Positions 45,208-56,800 of a DNA stretch of 64,000 nt are shown here, piece by piece. The number at the start of each line of letters is the position of its first letter. Within the stretch, counting starts at the first letter, position 1. Below the pieces are notes generated by a model, which made no database searches, was not told where the DNA came from, and saw only the letters and a list, made by a program, of their open reading frames with translations. Source of the stretch: Omphiscola glabra (Eukaryota > Mollusca > Gastropoda > Lymnaeidae); the NCBI GenBank assembly GCA_964017045.1, contig OZ024810.1:17169204-17233203 (forward strand). Direction: 5' to 3'. The position numbers were made by a program, and so were the translations under genes.

Positions 45208-46052
45208 TGGGGTGACTTTGCCTCAAGGGGTGACTTTGCCTTAAGGGGGTCACTTTGCCTCAAGGGGTGACTTTGCCTCAAGGGGTGACTTTGCCTTAAG
45301 GGGGTCACTTTGCCTCAAGGGGTGACTTTTCCTCAAGGGGTACTTTTCCTCAAGGGGTGACTTTGCCTCAAGGGGGTGACTTTGCCTCAGGGGTGACTTT
45401 GCCTTAAGGGGGTCACTTTGCCTCAAGGGGTGACTTTGCCTCAAGGGGGTGACTTTGCCTCAAAGGGTGACTTTGCCTTAAGGGGGTCACTTTGACTCAA
45501 GGGGTGACTTTGCCTCAAGGGGTGAATTTGCCTCAAGGGGGTGACTTTGCCTCAAGGGGTGACTTTGCCTTAAGGGGGTCACTTTGCCTCAAGGGGTGAC
45601 TTTGCCTCAAGGGGTGACTTTGCCTCAAGGTGTGACTTTGCCTTAAGGGGGTGACTTTGCCTCAAGGTGTGACTTTGCCTTAAGGGGGTGACTTTGCCTT
45701 AAGGGGGTGACTTTGCCTTAAGGGGGTGACTTTGCCTTAAGGGGGTGACTTTGCCTTAAGGGGGTGACTTTGCCTTAAGGGGGTGACTTTGCCTTAAGGG
45801 GGTGACTTTGCCTCAAGGTGTGACTTTGCCTTAAGGGGGTGACTTTTCCTCAAGGGGTCACTTTTCCTCAAGGGGTGACTTTGCCTCAAGGGGTGACTTT
45901 GCCTCAAGTGGTAACTTTGCATCAAGGGGTGACTTTGCCTCAAGGGGTGACTTTGTCTCAAAGGGTGACTTTGCCTCAAAGGGGTGAATTTGCCTCAAGG
46001 GGTGACTTTGCCTCAAGGGGTGACTTTGCCTCAAGGGGTGACTTTGTCTATT
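45208..46052. repeat. 18/19-bp tandem repeat, about 45 copies
   Basis: Units read GGGGTGACTTTGCCTCAA or GGGGGTGACTTTGCCTTAA. The variants are not random: 45640-45800 is a run of the 19-base form, while the right end is almost all the 18-base form. Confidence 0.93.
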
Positions 46053-46169
46053 AAATAAGGAGGATATTTTTATGCCCGCCACTTCATGAATGACGGCTGG
46101 CAAAAATTGTTTTTTAAAAAATTGACTTCACCATTTTAACGTAGCACTAAACATATAAATCTTTTATTG

Positions 46170-46342
46170 CAGGCCCGCAAAACTCAAAATGTAAGGTGGG
46201 CCGTAATATGAAAAACTTGTGCGGTCCGAAAGATAATAGGACGGGGGTGGGGGAAGCTGTTAATAAAATAATAATAATAATAAAGAATATTTCGTAACTT
46301 CGCGGCCGCATAGTGGGTGCTGGCGGTCTGCATGCAGCCCTG
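46170..46342. mobile_element. hAT MITE family C, copy 2 (inverted)
   Basis: Perfect 8-bp TSDs TTTTATTG at 46162-46169 and 46343-46350. Starts CAGGCCCGCAAAACTC and ends GCATGCAGCCCTG. The interior is the reverse complement of 24143-24328. Confidence 0.92.
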
Positions 46343-46556
46343 TTTTATTGTATTAGATTCACCGTTGCATTTTATTTAACGTTATACCATTCATAACTTT
46401 TATATGGGAGTGTTATAATGTTTGAACCCGCCTTCTCCCTTCCTGAATTGGAACCTTGGCTACGGGTGTTAAAATTGAAACCGCTACATCGAAACTCGGG
46501 ACAATATCTATCCCCATCACCGCCAGCTTCTCTTAATGATATTTAGTTTGAATGTG

Positions 46557-46720
46557 CAGTGGCGTAGTGAGGGGGGGGGGGGCATCATGCCCCGGGCGCT
46601 ACTCACAAAGGGGCGCCAAATGGTATATTTTACTATAATATTGTATGGTTTTCGAATAGGGGGGGGGGGCGCTAAAAATGTTTTGTGCCCCGGGCGCGAG
46701 TTAAGCTCGCTACGCCACTG
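46557..46720. mobile_element. hAT MITE family B, copy 3
   Basis: Starts CAGTGGCGTAGTGAG and ends GCTCGCTACGCCACTG, nearly identical inside to 33221-33387 except for G-run lengths. The flanking octamers (TGAATGTG and GACGGCTG) do not match, suggesting loss or recombination at one flank. Confidence 0.88.
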
Positions 46721-46989
46721 GACGGCTGATTGACAACTTCCCGTCAAGCTATCGAGCTGAATTTTGGCACATAGACTCGTTGCCGATGACAACACATTGC
46801 ATCAAAAATATCAGCTCCATCCCCAACCCTAGTAAATCGGGTTTTCCTGTTTTTTTTTCAATAGGAACATGAAGGAAAATTCACGATAACTGCGCTAAAT
46901 GATCTTTTGAACAAAATACCATTTGGTGCTTTATATTTTCTTTTACTTTTCTGAAATAGTTGGTAAAATAAATCTGCGGTGCACAAGCT

Positions 46990-47265
46990 GGTGGGTCAAT
47001 GTTTCATCATCATGTCCCGTAGTCCTTCGACCGTTGGGGCGCCACAGATGACATGAAAACTATCCTTCTCCATTCCTCTCGGTCTTCTGCACCACGCATA
47101 GCATCGCCTAGTTTTAATCCCGTCCACTCTTTGATGTTATTTTCCCATCTTTTTCTCTGTCTTCCTCTTCTTCTTCCACCTCTAGTTGTGCCCTGCGAGC
47201 CCTTGTTTTCTGGTCACGTGGCCACACCACTCAAGTTTGCGCTTTTTTACAGACACCATGAGGTC
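46990..47265 (-). mobile_element. LINE 3' coding remnant
   Basis: On the minus strand, frame-broken pieces read RKLEWCGHVTRKQG, then WKKKRKTEKKMGK, then HVICGAPTVEGLRDMM-like residues near the end, as in the C-terminus of many animal LINE polyproteins. It is non-functional. Confidence 0.6.
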
Positions 47266-47316
47266 ATCGTACTGCCCAATTGTTTAGGGGCGTGGAAAAA
47301 AATGTGTGAGTCGAGC

Positions 47317-50314
47317 CATAGACATAGAGATATATAGACTGCGAGCTGATCATTCGCCAAGAAGGAAAGTGTGAAGCTAGCACGCAGAGTGAATGCCCTT
47401 GAGCACGCACCCCTCATCTTTGTTTCCCGTCTGCATAAGTAGAAGAAAATACCTTGCTGTGCTGCATATAATTGTGCCACAAACGACACAAAACAATCAA
47501 GGAAACACCGGTAAGTTGATAGTTTGTGTTTCATTTAATTTACCTTGAATAGGATTTAATTTTTAAGATCCAGCTGAATTAAATAATGTACAGAAATTCA
47601 CGGACAAGACTGATAAAAGCAGCTCTCAATTCAAGTTCAAGCCTAAGGCTAGTATTTATTTATTTATGTCAGGCTAACATACTAACAAAACACCAGTGAT
47701 AAATAATCGAGTAGTTCAAAATAATAGGCATATTATTAAGACTAACTCACTAGACCGAGTTAGTACTATAATATATGAGTATTAACATTAGTATTAGCTG
47801 TAGGCCTACTGGTGTTTTGTTAGCCAGACATAAATAAATATGCCTTTGTCTTTGTAAAATAATTCGTATTAGTATTTAGTACAGTATTTAGTATTAGAAT
47901 TAGAATTAGAATTTTTCAACTCAAAATCAAATACTTTAATCTTAGTATTATTACTATTAGCCTAATTCATATATTTTATCAGCATACAATATTAATAATA
48001 GTAATAGTAATAGCCAAATTACTTTTATGATATAATTATGGCTATCATTTTCTTATTTGTAAAATCATTTCATTAGACTAATAATACTATTAATAATAAA
48101 ATAAATATTTAGTTAAGCAATCCTACTCATCAAAATAAGAGTAAGAGGCTAATTGATATCAATTTCCAATAACTTATTTGCTAATTAATGTTTATTTCAT
48201 TTTTTAAATTCCATTCCAGCCCTGAAAAAAGTATGACCAAGCAGAGCAAAAGTTAATTCTTCAGTGACAAGAATTCAACAGAGTGACCACTAAAAAAATG
48301 AATTGGATATGATCATAATACAAAGCTTTTACCAATTTTCTTCTGTCTGCAGGGGGATGGACAAATTGCAGAAACCATAACAGCTGATCGCAAAATAAAA
48401 TAGTAAATTCTATCAATATAAAAATTCTTTGACTAGATTGTGAGTGGTTAGATTTTGTTCATATCCACAACTGGATAACCAATTCCTTATCAATCAAAGG
48501 CTGGAAGGACTATGGCGTGAGTTATGAAAAGTTGCAATCTATGATTTGCATTATAAACTTAAAAACCCAGCAGCACCTCAACATTTATGACCAGCATAAA
48601 GTATAAAAAACTGCGCTATGCCGAAAACATATAACAGTTATGAGCAAGTGTTATCTGCCCAATTATTACATTTCTAAAAGACACATAACTTTGTCATCTC
48701 TGTTATGAGGAACATCTTTGCTGAAAGAGGTACACAGACTAGTTACAAAAGTTTCAACATAGCATTGCTGCCATGGAACTACTTATTTATGCTTCAATTT
48801 CAGTGATGGTGACAGCAACATAACCTTGTCATCTAAATATGGTTAAAAAGGATCATGGACAATCTGTGTTATACTAGAATGCTGAGCAACAAATAAGCTT
48901 TAATCAAGCGGAAATTGAAAGTTCGTTAAAAAAATTGTGACTTTGACGAAAGCACCGGAGTGAAGTTCTAGAAGGTGCAACTGTGAAACCTATGTTCCTG
49001 ATGCATTCAACAGTTAAATAATATTCTAAACCACGATGTCCATGTTGCTGAACAAAAATAACTAATTAAAAGAACTTCATTTTCCTAATAAACTTACACT
49101 TTTTCTCTTTTTAAGTTTAAAATTGATTTTTTTCTGTTGTTTTGTAAGGTAGAATCCTAAAATTGCAGCTAATATACAAGCGATAGTGATAAAATTTGGT
49201 GTGTATCTTCCTTTAACTATTTTGTGGGCAATGAGCTATACAAAAGTCAATTTTGTTCTATTACTTTTTTTAAAATAATTTTTTCTTTCCTAGGAAAGCG
49301 TTTTCTGCCGAGGCAAATTTTGGAAAATTTTAAAAAAAAGTTTTGAAAAGTTTGAAGGAAAGTAAACTAGCTCAGTACCTCTAAATATACTTGAAGTTTA
49401 TGAATCAATGTTTTAAGCAATATGTAAGTTTGTTTGTAAAATTGCGCAACAGAGTAGATAATAACATTAATAATAATAATATTAACACTTCTTACTTGGC
49501 TAACTTGGTAACACATTTTTACATTTAAATAGATAACTTTTAAACTAATAAAGCTACTGCTATAAAATTTTCAATACGAACAGATAATGTCCATCTAAAA
49601 GTAAGACACATTTAAAATAAATGAAATACAGATTAGAAAAATTTATGCAATTTTAGAAAAAATATTTCTTGAAAAGTAGCCACAGCCGAGACATTTTTAC
49701 ATTTAAATACATAACTTTTTAACTAATAAAGCTACTGCTATAATATTTCCAGTAATAATAGTTTGTGAAAATCCAAATGTAACAGAATATTCAAATATTG
49801 CAAAAGCAATTAAAATCATGCTATTAAAAAATAGTCAACGTGAATAGTGGCCTAGGTCTACGTTAAAATCTTAGCCTTTAGTTTGTCACAATTGACAATG
49901 AGTCACAATAGTCAACGTGAATAGCCTAGTTTAAAAACTTGGCCTATAATTATAAAATAGTAATATAAATAAATAATTTTAAAAAAATAATATACCGGCG
50001 ATATCGGTATTATTAATTTTATATATAATAATTTATATACTAAATAATAATGCTCTGTTGATTATAGCCATTTGAGAATCCCTTTGTGTGGGACTAACAC
50101 TAAAAAAAAAATCTATGCCATTCAAATCATTTATTTGTGTATAGTTATCATAATTTTAATGGTTAATCACTCTGAAATAATGGAAATCTACTGAGGACGC
50201 TCTGTTGGCAAGACCGTCGATGGGGTGCATGGTAAGGGCAAGGGGAAATTACTCTCTCCGGCACGGCTTCAAGAATTACTGCCGATAGTCAGTCTATATA
50301 TCTCTATGTCTATG
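47317..50314. mobile_element. 2,998-bp TIR element with perfect 9-bp TSD, no ORF
   Basis: Perfect 25-base inverted termini, CATAGACATAGAGATATATA plus GACTG, lie at 47317-47341 and 50290-50314. They are bracketed by GAGTCGAGC at 47308-47316 and 50315-50323. A 9-bp duplication suggests a Mutator/MULE-type transposase. The interior is AT-rich with no long frame. It contains a 45-base inverted pair (47653-47697 with 47808-47840) and a direct repeat of an ACTAATAAAGCTACTGCTAT unit near 49550 and 49725. Confidence 0.85.
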
Positions 50315-50323
50315 GAGTCGAGC

Positions 50324-51875
50324 CTGCCTTGTGGGGGAGGGGGGCACACTAATTGGGATTCTTATAAATATAATGTGTCCCCTTGTTTCGTATGTGCATT
50401 GTGAATTCCCAAGATCTGGGGATATATCCCAATGGCTGGCGGTACTGGCACACCACTATTCATAGGTTTAACTAAACACCGCGAGATCAGTGTTGCCAAT
50501 CTTAGTTCATATCTGATTCCGCAAAAATGAAAACTGACAGTAGAAATGATTGCTGACTGATTGAATATTTAGATCAATTTAAGATAAAAAAAAAATATAT
50601 AAAAGACTATATAGAAGTAACAAATGGGACTGTTTTTATATGCCTTACTGACTTTATCTTTGGGTGCAGGAAATTTCTAAAGATATTAAGACATAACAAA
50701 ACAGACTAACTAACAATAACCATTATCATTATTTCCTTTGATTGTTTTTATGTTTAACGGTTCTATTAAAATACCTAAATATATTGACCCCACCCCCATT
50801 TTTTACCTTGATGTGAATTGTGTGATGTGTATACATTAGTATACATTTTTTTTCCATACGTAAGCACCACCCTCTCCATGTCATAACCCAGTGGGGTAAC
50901 GTACCACAAATGAAGTAAAAATCGAAATCTTGGGGGTAAATATGGTTTAATAGACATAAATAAAATAATATTTTAAAACGTGATTTCTTTTTAAGCATTA
51001 CTTTGTTCTGGCAATGATGCAGATGGCCTGATTAATAGCTAAACGCAAATAATAACTCACGGTTTCTAGTGGCTCGGCAGCTGGCGTTCACGTGTCGTCT
51101 TTCATACGTCATTTTTGCCTAGTCGCCTATAATATTTTATGCTCAGTTGCATCACTACAATCGGTTCCACACACTGCGGTAAACTCATGGCGTCACAACA
51201 TTAAGACTTCGCTATGGATCACCTAGTCCGCCGAGTCACCCTCCTGCTCTTGTATTAAACTTAGATGTGTTAGGTAACCTACTTGATCGAGCTGTTTCAA
51301 ATTTACTCATTTTTATTTGGTGCCAACCCTGTCAGAGTCAGGGTGTCTACCCTCCGTGAGAGTGTCTAAACTCTGTGACGATGTCCCGGGTGGGGTCCGC
51401 TCCACGTACTCCTAATGACGCTACCGCTTATGTTCAAAACGTCAAGAGATTCAAAGATTTTCAAAATTGAGGAGGCAGTCAAAAAGTTGCTCCTATTTGC
51501 AACAACCTACCCTGGCCAACAAGGATTTTTCACTCAAATTAATATAAAAACAAAGCATAGAAATCAATTATAAATATAAACCCAAAGGCCGTATCCAAAT
51601 TTCTCTTATTTTAAAGTACAAATTGTAATGTCAATGAATCAAAATGAAACATCATTTCTACAAAATTTGAATAAAATTTTTTTTTTCAAAGAAATCTTTT
51701 TTTAATCAAATTTATTTTGCACTTTAATATTTATAATTATATTCTCCACATAAATATATTCAATAAATCAATTTTTAATTTAAATATTCTATGATTTTTC
51801 TGCCTTTCAAATCTGTGCAAACTCTGCGTAAAAAAAATAATATTTTAGGGTAATGGCTAAAAAAGTTTGCAGACC
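50324..51875. other. No gene recognised
   Basis: No gene; a minus-strand frame at 50729-50998 lacks any recognisable family. Part of 51060-51480 is GC-richer and unclassified. Confidence 0.5.
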
Positions 51876-51879
51876 CATC

Positions 51880-52010
51880 ATCTAAAATGGTTTGCAGACC
51901 CATCATAAACAATCTATTAGGAGTCAACAACAGAATTTCCAAAGCAAATGCAGCATTAGGGAGACTTTGCAGGAGTGTCTGGGAGCCAAGGGGTCAAGCA
52001 ATTTGTGTTT
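51880..52010 (+). mobile_element. Short LINE remnant
   Basis: The plus frame reads NNRISKANAALGRLCRSVWE, a conserved segment of reverse transcriptases of jockey/CR1-type elements. The rest is lost. The stretch before it has a duplicated TTTGCAGACCCATCAT motif. Confidence 0.55.
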
Positions 52011-52186
52011 TTGTCATAATGATGACGTCATTAACCAAAACATCTTACATTTGTATTTTGTCTCTCACTATCAGAGCTGAATTTTTTTTCTTTTATTTCT
52101 CTCATTATATTTATATCAGTATTTAGGGCGACAAAAAAAGAGCTTTAACTACATATCTGGTGTTTAGTATAATTGTCATCGTGGTG

Positions 52187-52342
52187 TAACAGTCACGTGA
52201 CCAACACACATACAGTTGCCATATGGGAGCTGCCAAGCTGGTCATGAGATGTAAGATGGGTAAGTGGGGTACAGCAGTCAAGTGACTAACACACATACAG
52301 TTGCCATATGGGAGCTGCCAAGCTGGTCATGTGATGTAAGAA
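52187..52342. repeat. About 78-bp tandem duplication
   Basis: Two copies contain ACACACATACAGTTGCCATA and TGGGAGCTGCCAAGCTGGTC, followed by shorter degenerate GTAAGTTGG(C/T) units to about 52400. Confidence 0.88.
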
Positions 52343-52659
52343 GTTGGTCATATGGGGGTAAGTTGGCCATGTAAGTTAAGTTGGCCCTGTGGGCTAATGT
52401 GAGGCTGGTTGGTTATTTTAAGTAAGAGAGTCATGTGTGAAGTGACCAAAGTCAAGGGGATATTGAATCCGGCCTGCCTAGCCGTGTTTCTACTTCTATA
52501 TTTTGAGGACCCATGATCAGTGAATTGATCATTCTGGCTCCTATGTTTCAGAGGGATTCGCGATGTAACTGTGCATGGTTTTGAAGGGGATACTTCACTG
52601 GTTACAAGGGGTTCTCAGCCATGGTATTATGAACTGGGGGTTGGAAGATAGGAGGCAAT

Positions 52660-53070
52660 AGCTGCAAATGTGTCAAGTGTAGTCGCCTTTTGTAAGCTTG
52701 TTCCAATCCCTTATTGTTTTTGACAGGAATGAGGAGCTCCTGTACTGAGTTCTTGTTTTTATGAGCCAGAACTGCCTGTCATGGCCTCGTCGCTGTCTAG
52801 GGGGGAGAGGGATGAGTTTCTGTTTAATTCCAGAGCAGTGGACTAGCCCATTATTTATCTTGTAAATCATGGAGAGCCTGGATAGTCGTCGTCGTTCCTC
52901 CAATGGTGACCAGCCCAGTGTTTCCAGCATGCTGCCAACACTAGAGGTATTCCTGTAGCAGTTCTTGACAAAGCCTGCTGACCGTCGCTGTACCGCCTCC
53001 AACCTGTCGATGCTCTTCTGGATAAATGGGTCCAAGACTGAAGATGCATACTCTAAAAAGCGGCCGGAAA
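52660..53070 (-). mobile_element. 5'-truncated LINE fragment with intact frame
   Basis: The minus strand encodes about 120 residues from the C-terminus of a non-LTR element: DPFIQKSIDRLEAVQRRSAG, GWSPLEERRRLSRLSMIYKI, SSSFLSKTIRDWNKL. The frame has no stops, so the copy may be fairly young. It lies about 0.8 kb past the UBE2F stop, in the same orientation. Confidence 0.82.
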
Positions 53071-53560
53071 AAGGCTTTAAACTACAGGGTTTTTCTTGTT
53101 ATCCAAATAATGATAATAGAAATAAATCTACAAGGTGAAGAATTGGGGCATGCTAAAGTGGAGTTATAAAAGAAAAACATTGTTTCCCCGAGCATAGATC
53201 AAACTATAAACACTATGAACTAAGTCAAACCTTAAAACATCTACTTTAAATACTTGATTTTTAGAATAAGAATTTATGAAAAACATTTTGGGAACAGGAA
53301 ACAACTTCGTTTGAGAAGACTTGAAACAGGAAAAGTATGTTTTTTAAAAATAATATTACCTCCTTTTTTTTCCCAAGATATCTTTAAATGATTGAGGCTG
53401 AGGACAAAAAGTAATTAAATATTTGAAAAAGAAATTGTGTTTTAAAAATGTTCCTGTATTTTATGACAGCTATTCACAAAATTTTTTTTCCAGCCAATCT
53501 AGTCAAAGATTGAAACAACACATCATACAAAAAAAAATATTCATAATCATATCATGAATA

Positions 53561-53566
53561 TTTATT
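53561..53566 (-). promoter_or_regulatory. Candidate poly(A) signal of UBE2F
   Basis: AATAAA on the minus strand, about 270 bases after the UBE2F stop. The 3' UTR between is AT-rich with many A/T runs. Confidence 0.5.
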
Positions 53567-53836
53567 TCACAATTGCAAAAAAAAAAATGTAAAAAAAAAT
53601 GTATTTAAAAACAAAAAAAAAAGACATGGTTTAAAACAAAAGTTTATAAAAAAATCTTACACATGAGTCTCACTAATATTATTATTATCATAAGAGTTGA
53701 GCTAAGAAAAAAGGAAATACTTGTAATTTCACATGTTATCAGTAGATTTCAAGCCACAGGCACCATTTTTGCATTTGTAGACAGAAAAAAAAATGTCATT
53801 CAGAATGTACATAATATTAAACAATGAATACAAGTA

Positions 53837-53890
53837 TCATCTTTTGGCATGGAGCTGGACGAATTCTTTCACCTTGACCTTGAATGATTC
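53837..53890 (-). CDS. UBE2F: UBE2F exon 6 (C-terminus)
   Basis: Acceptor CATTCCAG. Encodes [17 protein letters not shown] and TGA, the C-terminal helix; sequence is diverged from vertebrates but length and charge fit. Confidence 0.88.
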   Translation of the reverse strand, partial: ESFKVKVKEFVQLHAKR

Positions 53891-56800
53891 CTGGAATGAA
53901 GATAATAAACACAAGAAGTACAAATTACAAACTGGTTGCAAAGAGACTGTGTTTTATCAATAAAATGTATTCAATGCTTTTTTTTTTTTTATTGGTAATG
54001 CCCGAGTCACCAATTTTTACCATGTTTTGACCACACAAAAAAAAGTATTTGACATCAAATTCCAACATTTTGCTATATGTTTTAGAGAAGAGTACCATGG
54101 GCAATTTTTAAAAAGATTTTCCCATTGAAAAACTATTGGGCGGTGAAATCTGACCTTGTCTCTGGCATAATGCTCAGCAGCTTCTACATTAAGTGGGTCA
54201 TCAAAATTCAAGAGATCCTGAAAGCAGTAGTAAATTGTTAGTCAGAATCCATAGTCAAGGCATCAATAAATAATTAGTAATGGATAATTTCATTAAATAA
54301 ATCAATGATAAATAATTTTTTCTCCCACTTCATAGTCCTTGTATAAATCATAGATAATTTATTTTCCAACTAGATAGTCCTGGTATAAATAATATGTAAT
54401 TATTTTTTTTTTTAAAGAATTGTGGAGCAGAAAATGTAAAGAATCACTTGATTTAGAAATTGTAAAAAGTTTCTGATAATTTCACATCTCTTGTTTCATT
54501 ACTTTATTTAATTTGAATTTTTAAAAATTAAACTATCTACATAAACCTGAATCATAAGCAATGCCAAGGTGGTGTCTGGAGGTCCTACATTTTGATCAGC
54601 AGTCAACCATGACTGTCATTAGTTATAATTCATTTTCATGTCTTTTTTAAAAGTATTATTCCAACATAGAAAATAAGTGTACACGGATTATTTAAAATGT
54701 TTATATTCTTAATTATCTGATTATCACTAACAATTTTTTTTCATACATGTTATCAGTTTGCCATCATTGTCATCGAATATTATGGAAGAAAAAAATAATA
54801 ATTTAATAACACAATATGTAACTACTTGACTGGCAGAACTATTGAAGGCCTTAGCACTAAAAGTACTCATGTCAAAAAAATACCCATTTTGAGATTATCC
54901 AGTTTAAATATTATTCTTTTTGTCGATTTTTCTTAGTTTTTAGCTTTTTTAATCTATTCAACCCCGTGACAATCAATCAAATCCGGCCGGTACTGATTTA
55001 ACCCAATTACGGCCATATCCGACCACTCAATCCTTTGTTTACATGTTGCTAAACAGAAAGCGCAATAACTAGGAATTGGACATCTCGCCATTTAAATGAA
55101 ATCTCACTAATAACTAGAGCAAGTGAGATTGCTGTCTTTTAAAAATATTTTATTCGTTGGGCAAGGAGTTTCAATATTTTAAAAGCAGATTTTTTTTATA
55201 AATGTAAGTGTTATTGTTATGATCATTAGTAGTAATAGTAGTCAAGTACTTCGTCAAAAATTGACTTTTACGAATTTAAACAAGAAAAGCATTGGGAAAA
55301 AATGTTACACAACCCATAAAGCAGCCATTTATGAACGCAAATCAATTTATTTCATATAATTATACTGTTAAATAGATTTTTTAAATTTTTTTTAAAACAT
55401 TTCTACGGTAAGGGTGGAGTTTTCAATGATCAAATTTCCGAGTGCCTTGGATTGAATGGGACTTAGATATATCTTAATGTGTTCACATTTATGCAGTACA
55501 CTTGGCTAAGCCGATTATAAAAGGTCACGTTTAGATTGATTTTGACAAAAATGTGACTTAGAAGTACTTTTAGCACTAGGGTCTTCTACTGATGAAGTAA
55601 ATATGGGCCAAAAAAGAAAAAAAGAACATACTGTAAATAATGAATTTAGACCCCATATGACATCCTTTAGTTTACGTGTAGGTGCCCAGCCTGCGGATAA
55701 AAAAAACAGCAAAATATTTATTTGAAAAAGATTTCAATAAGTATGGTATACAAAAAGTTCTCTTCTCCTTAAAGCTTTCTAGAAGTTTATTTATTTACAA
55801 TCCAAAGTTCAATAGACGGTATCTGTTTATCTCTACAAACGATCCTTATCTGAAACGGTAATCCACCTCACTTTATACATCAATCATTATATTGCTTTGA
55901 CATAATAATCTTTAATTGTCCTTTGTCTCCTGATTTTATCTGGCTCCAGTCCTTTGTGAACAGTGGCAGTGGATCTCTACTGTGGTGTAATCTATGGAAT
56001 AGCTGTGGGTTAGACAGTACTCAGTTCTGACCTGTGTGATCAGGCTCTGTACGCCAAAATCGTAAGAGTAAACAGTTAAACAGGTCCGACAATGCTGTTT
56101 TCACCAATTCATCACCAGCCCGCCCCTTAACATTAGAGCACAATTGACAGGTTTGCAGCTTTGAGACCAGGATAACACTTTTCAAAACATGTTAAAACTA
56201 TATATTCATCATTAGTATTTTGAAATAGTAGAAATGAGAAAAATATAAAGAAATAAAAGGGCTTCTAGGCAATGAGCAAGATGAATTAACCTTATAAACT
56301 CTAGGTTAAGTGTTGAGACCCAAAAAATGAAAAGACAACCGGTGAAAAAGTGTTAACGAAACTACACGACAACTGACTACACTTATTTTTGTTTTCTGGG
56401 TGCCAGTTGATTGAGAGTCAACTCACTTACATTCCCGCCAATGTAAAAAAAAAAATTAGTAGCAGATCCACATCTCATTTTTCCAAGAGCTTGTAAAATG
56501 AAATTTAGTTTTTAAATTATTTTTTTTTTAAAGATCTAGCGTTATTTGCAGGCAGGGGAAAAGGGGGGCAGGGGTGGGGGGGGGGCAGTTATAAAAACAA
56601 TTAACTATGAATATACCTGAAACTAGTTCCGCTCACCTAGAAATTCAATAAAATTTAAGAAGTTATAGCTCTTGATGACTTTCAGTTTTATGATTTAGGT
56701 TATTAGATCTCCTTTGAAGCGTGTCTAATCTGCAAAAATTTCCACTAAACTTCACTTATCATTCACCATCACAATTTTAATATCTTTTGCCACTGAAAGA

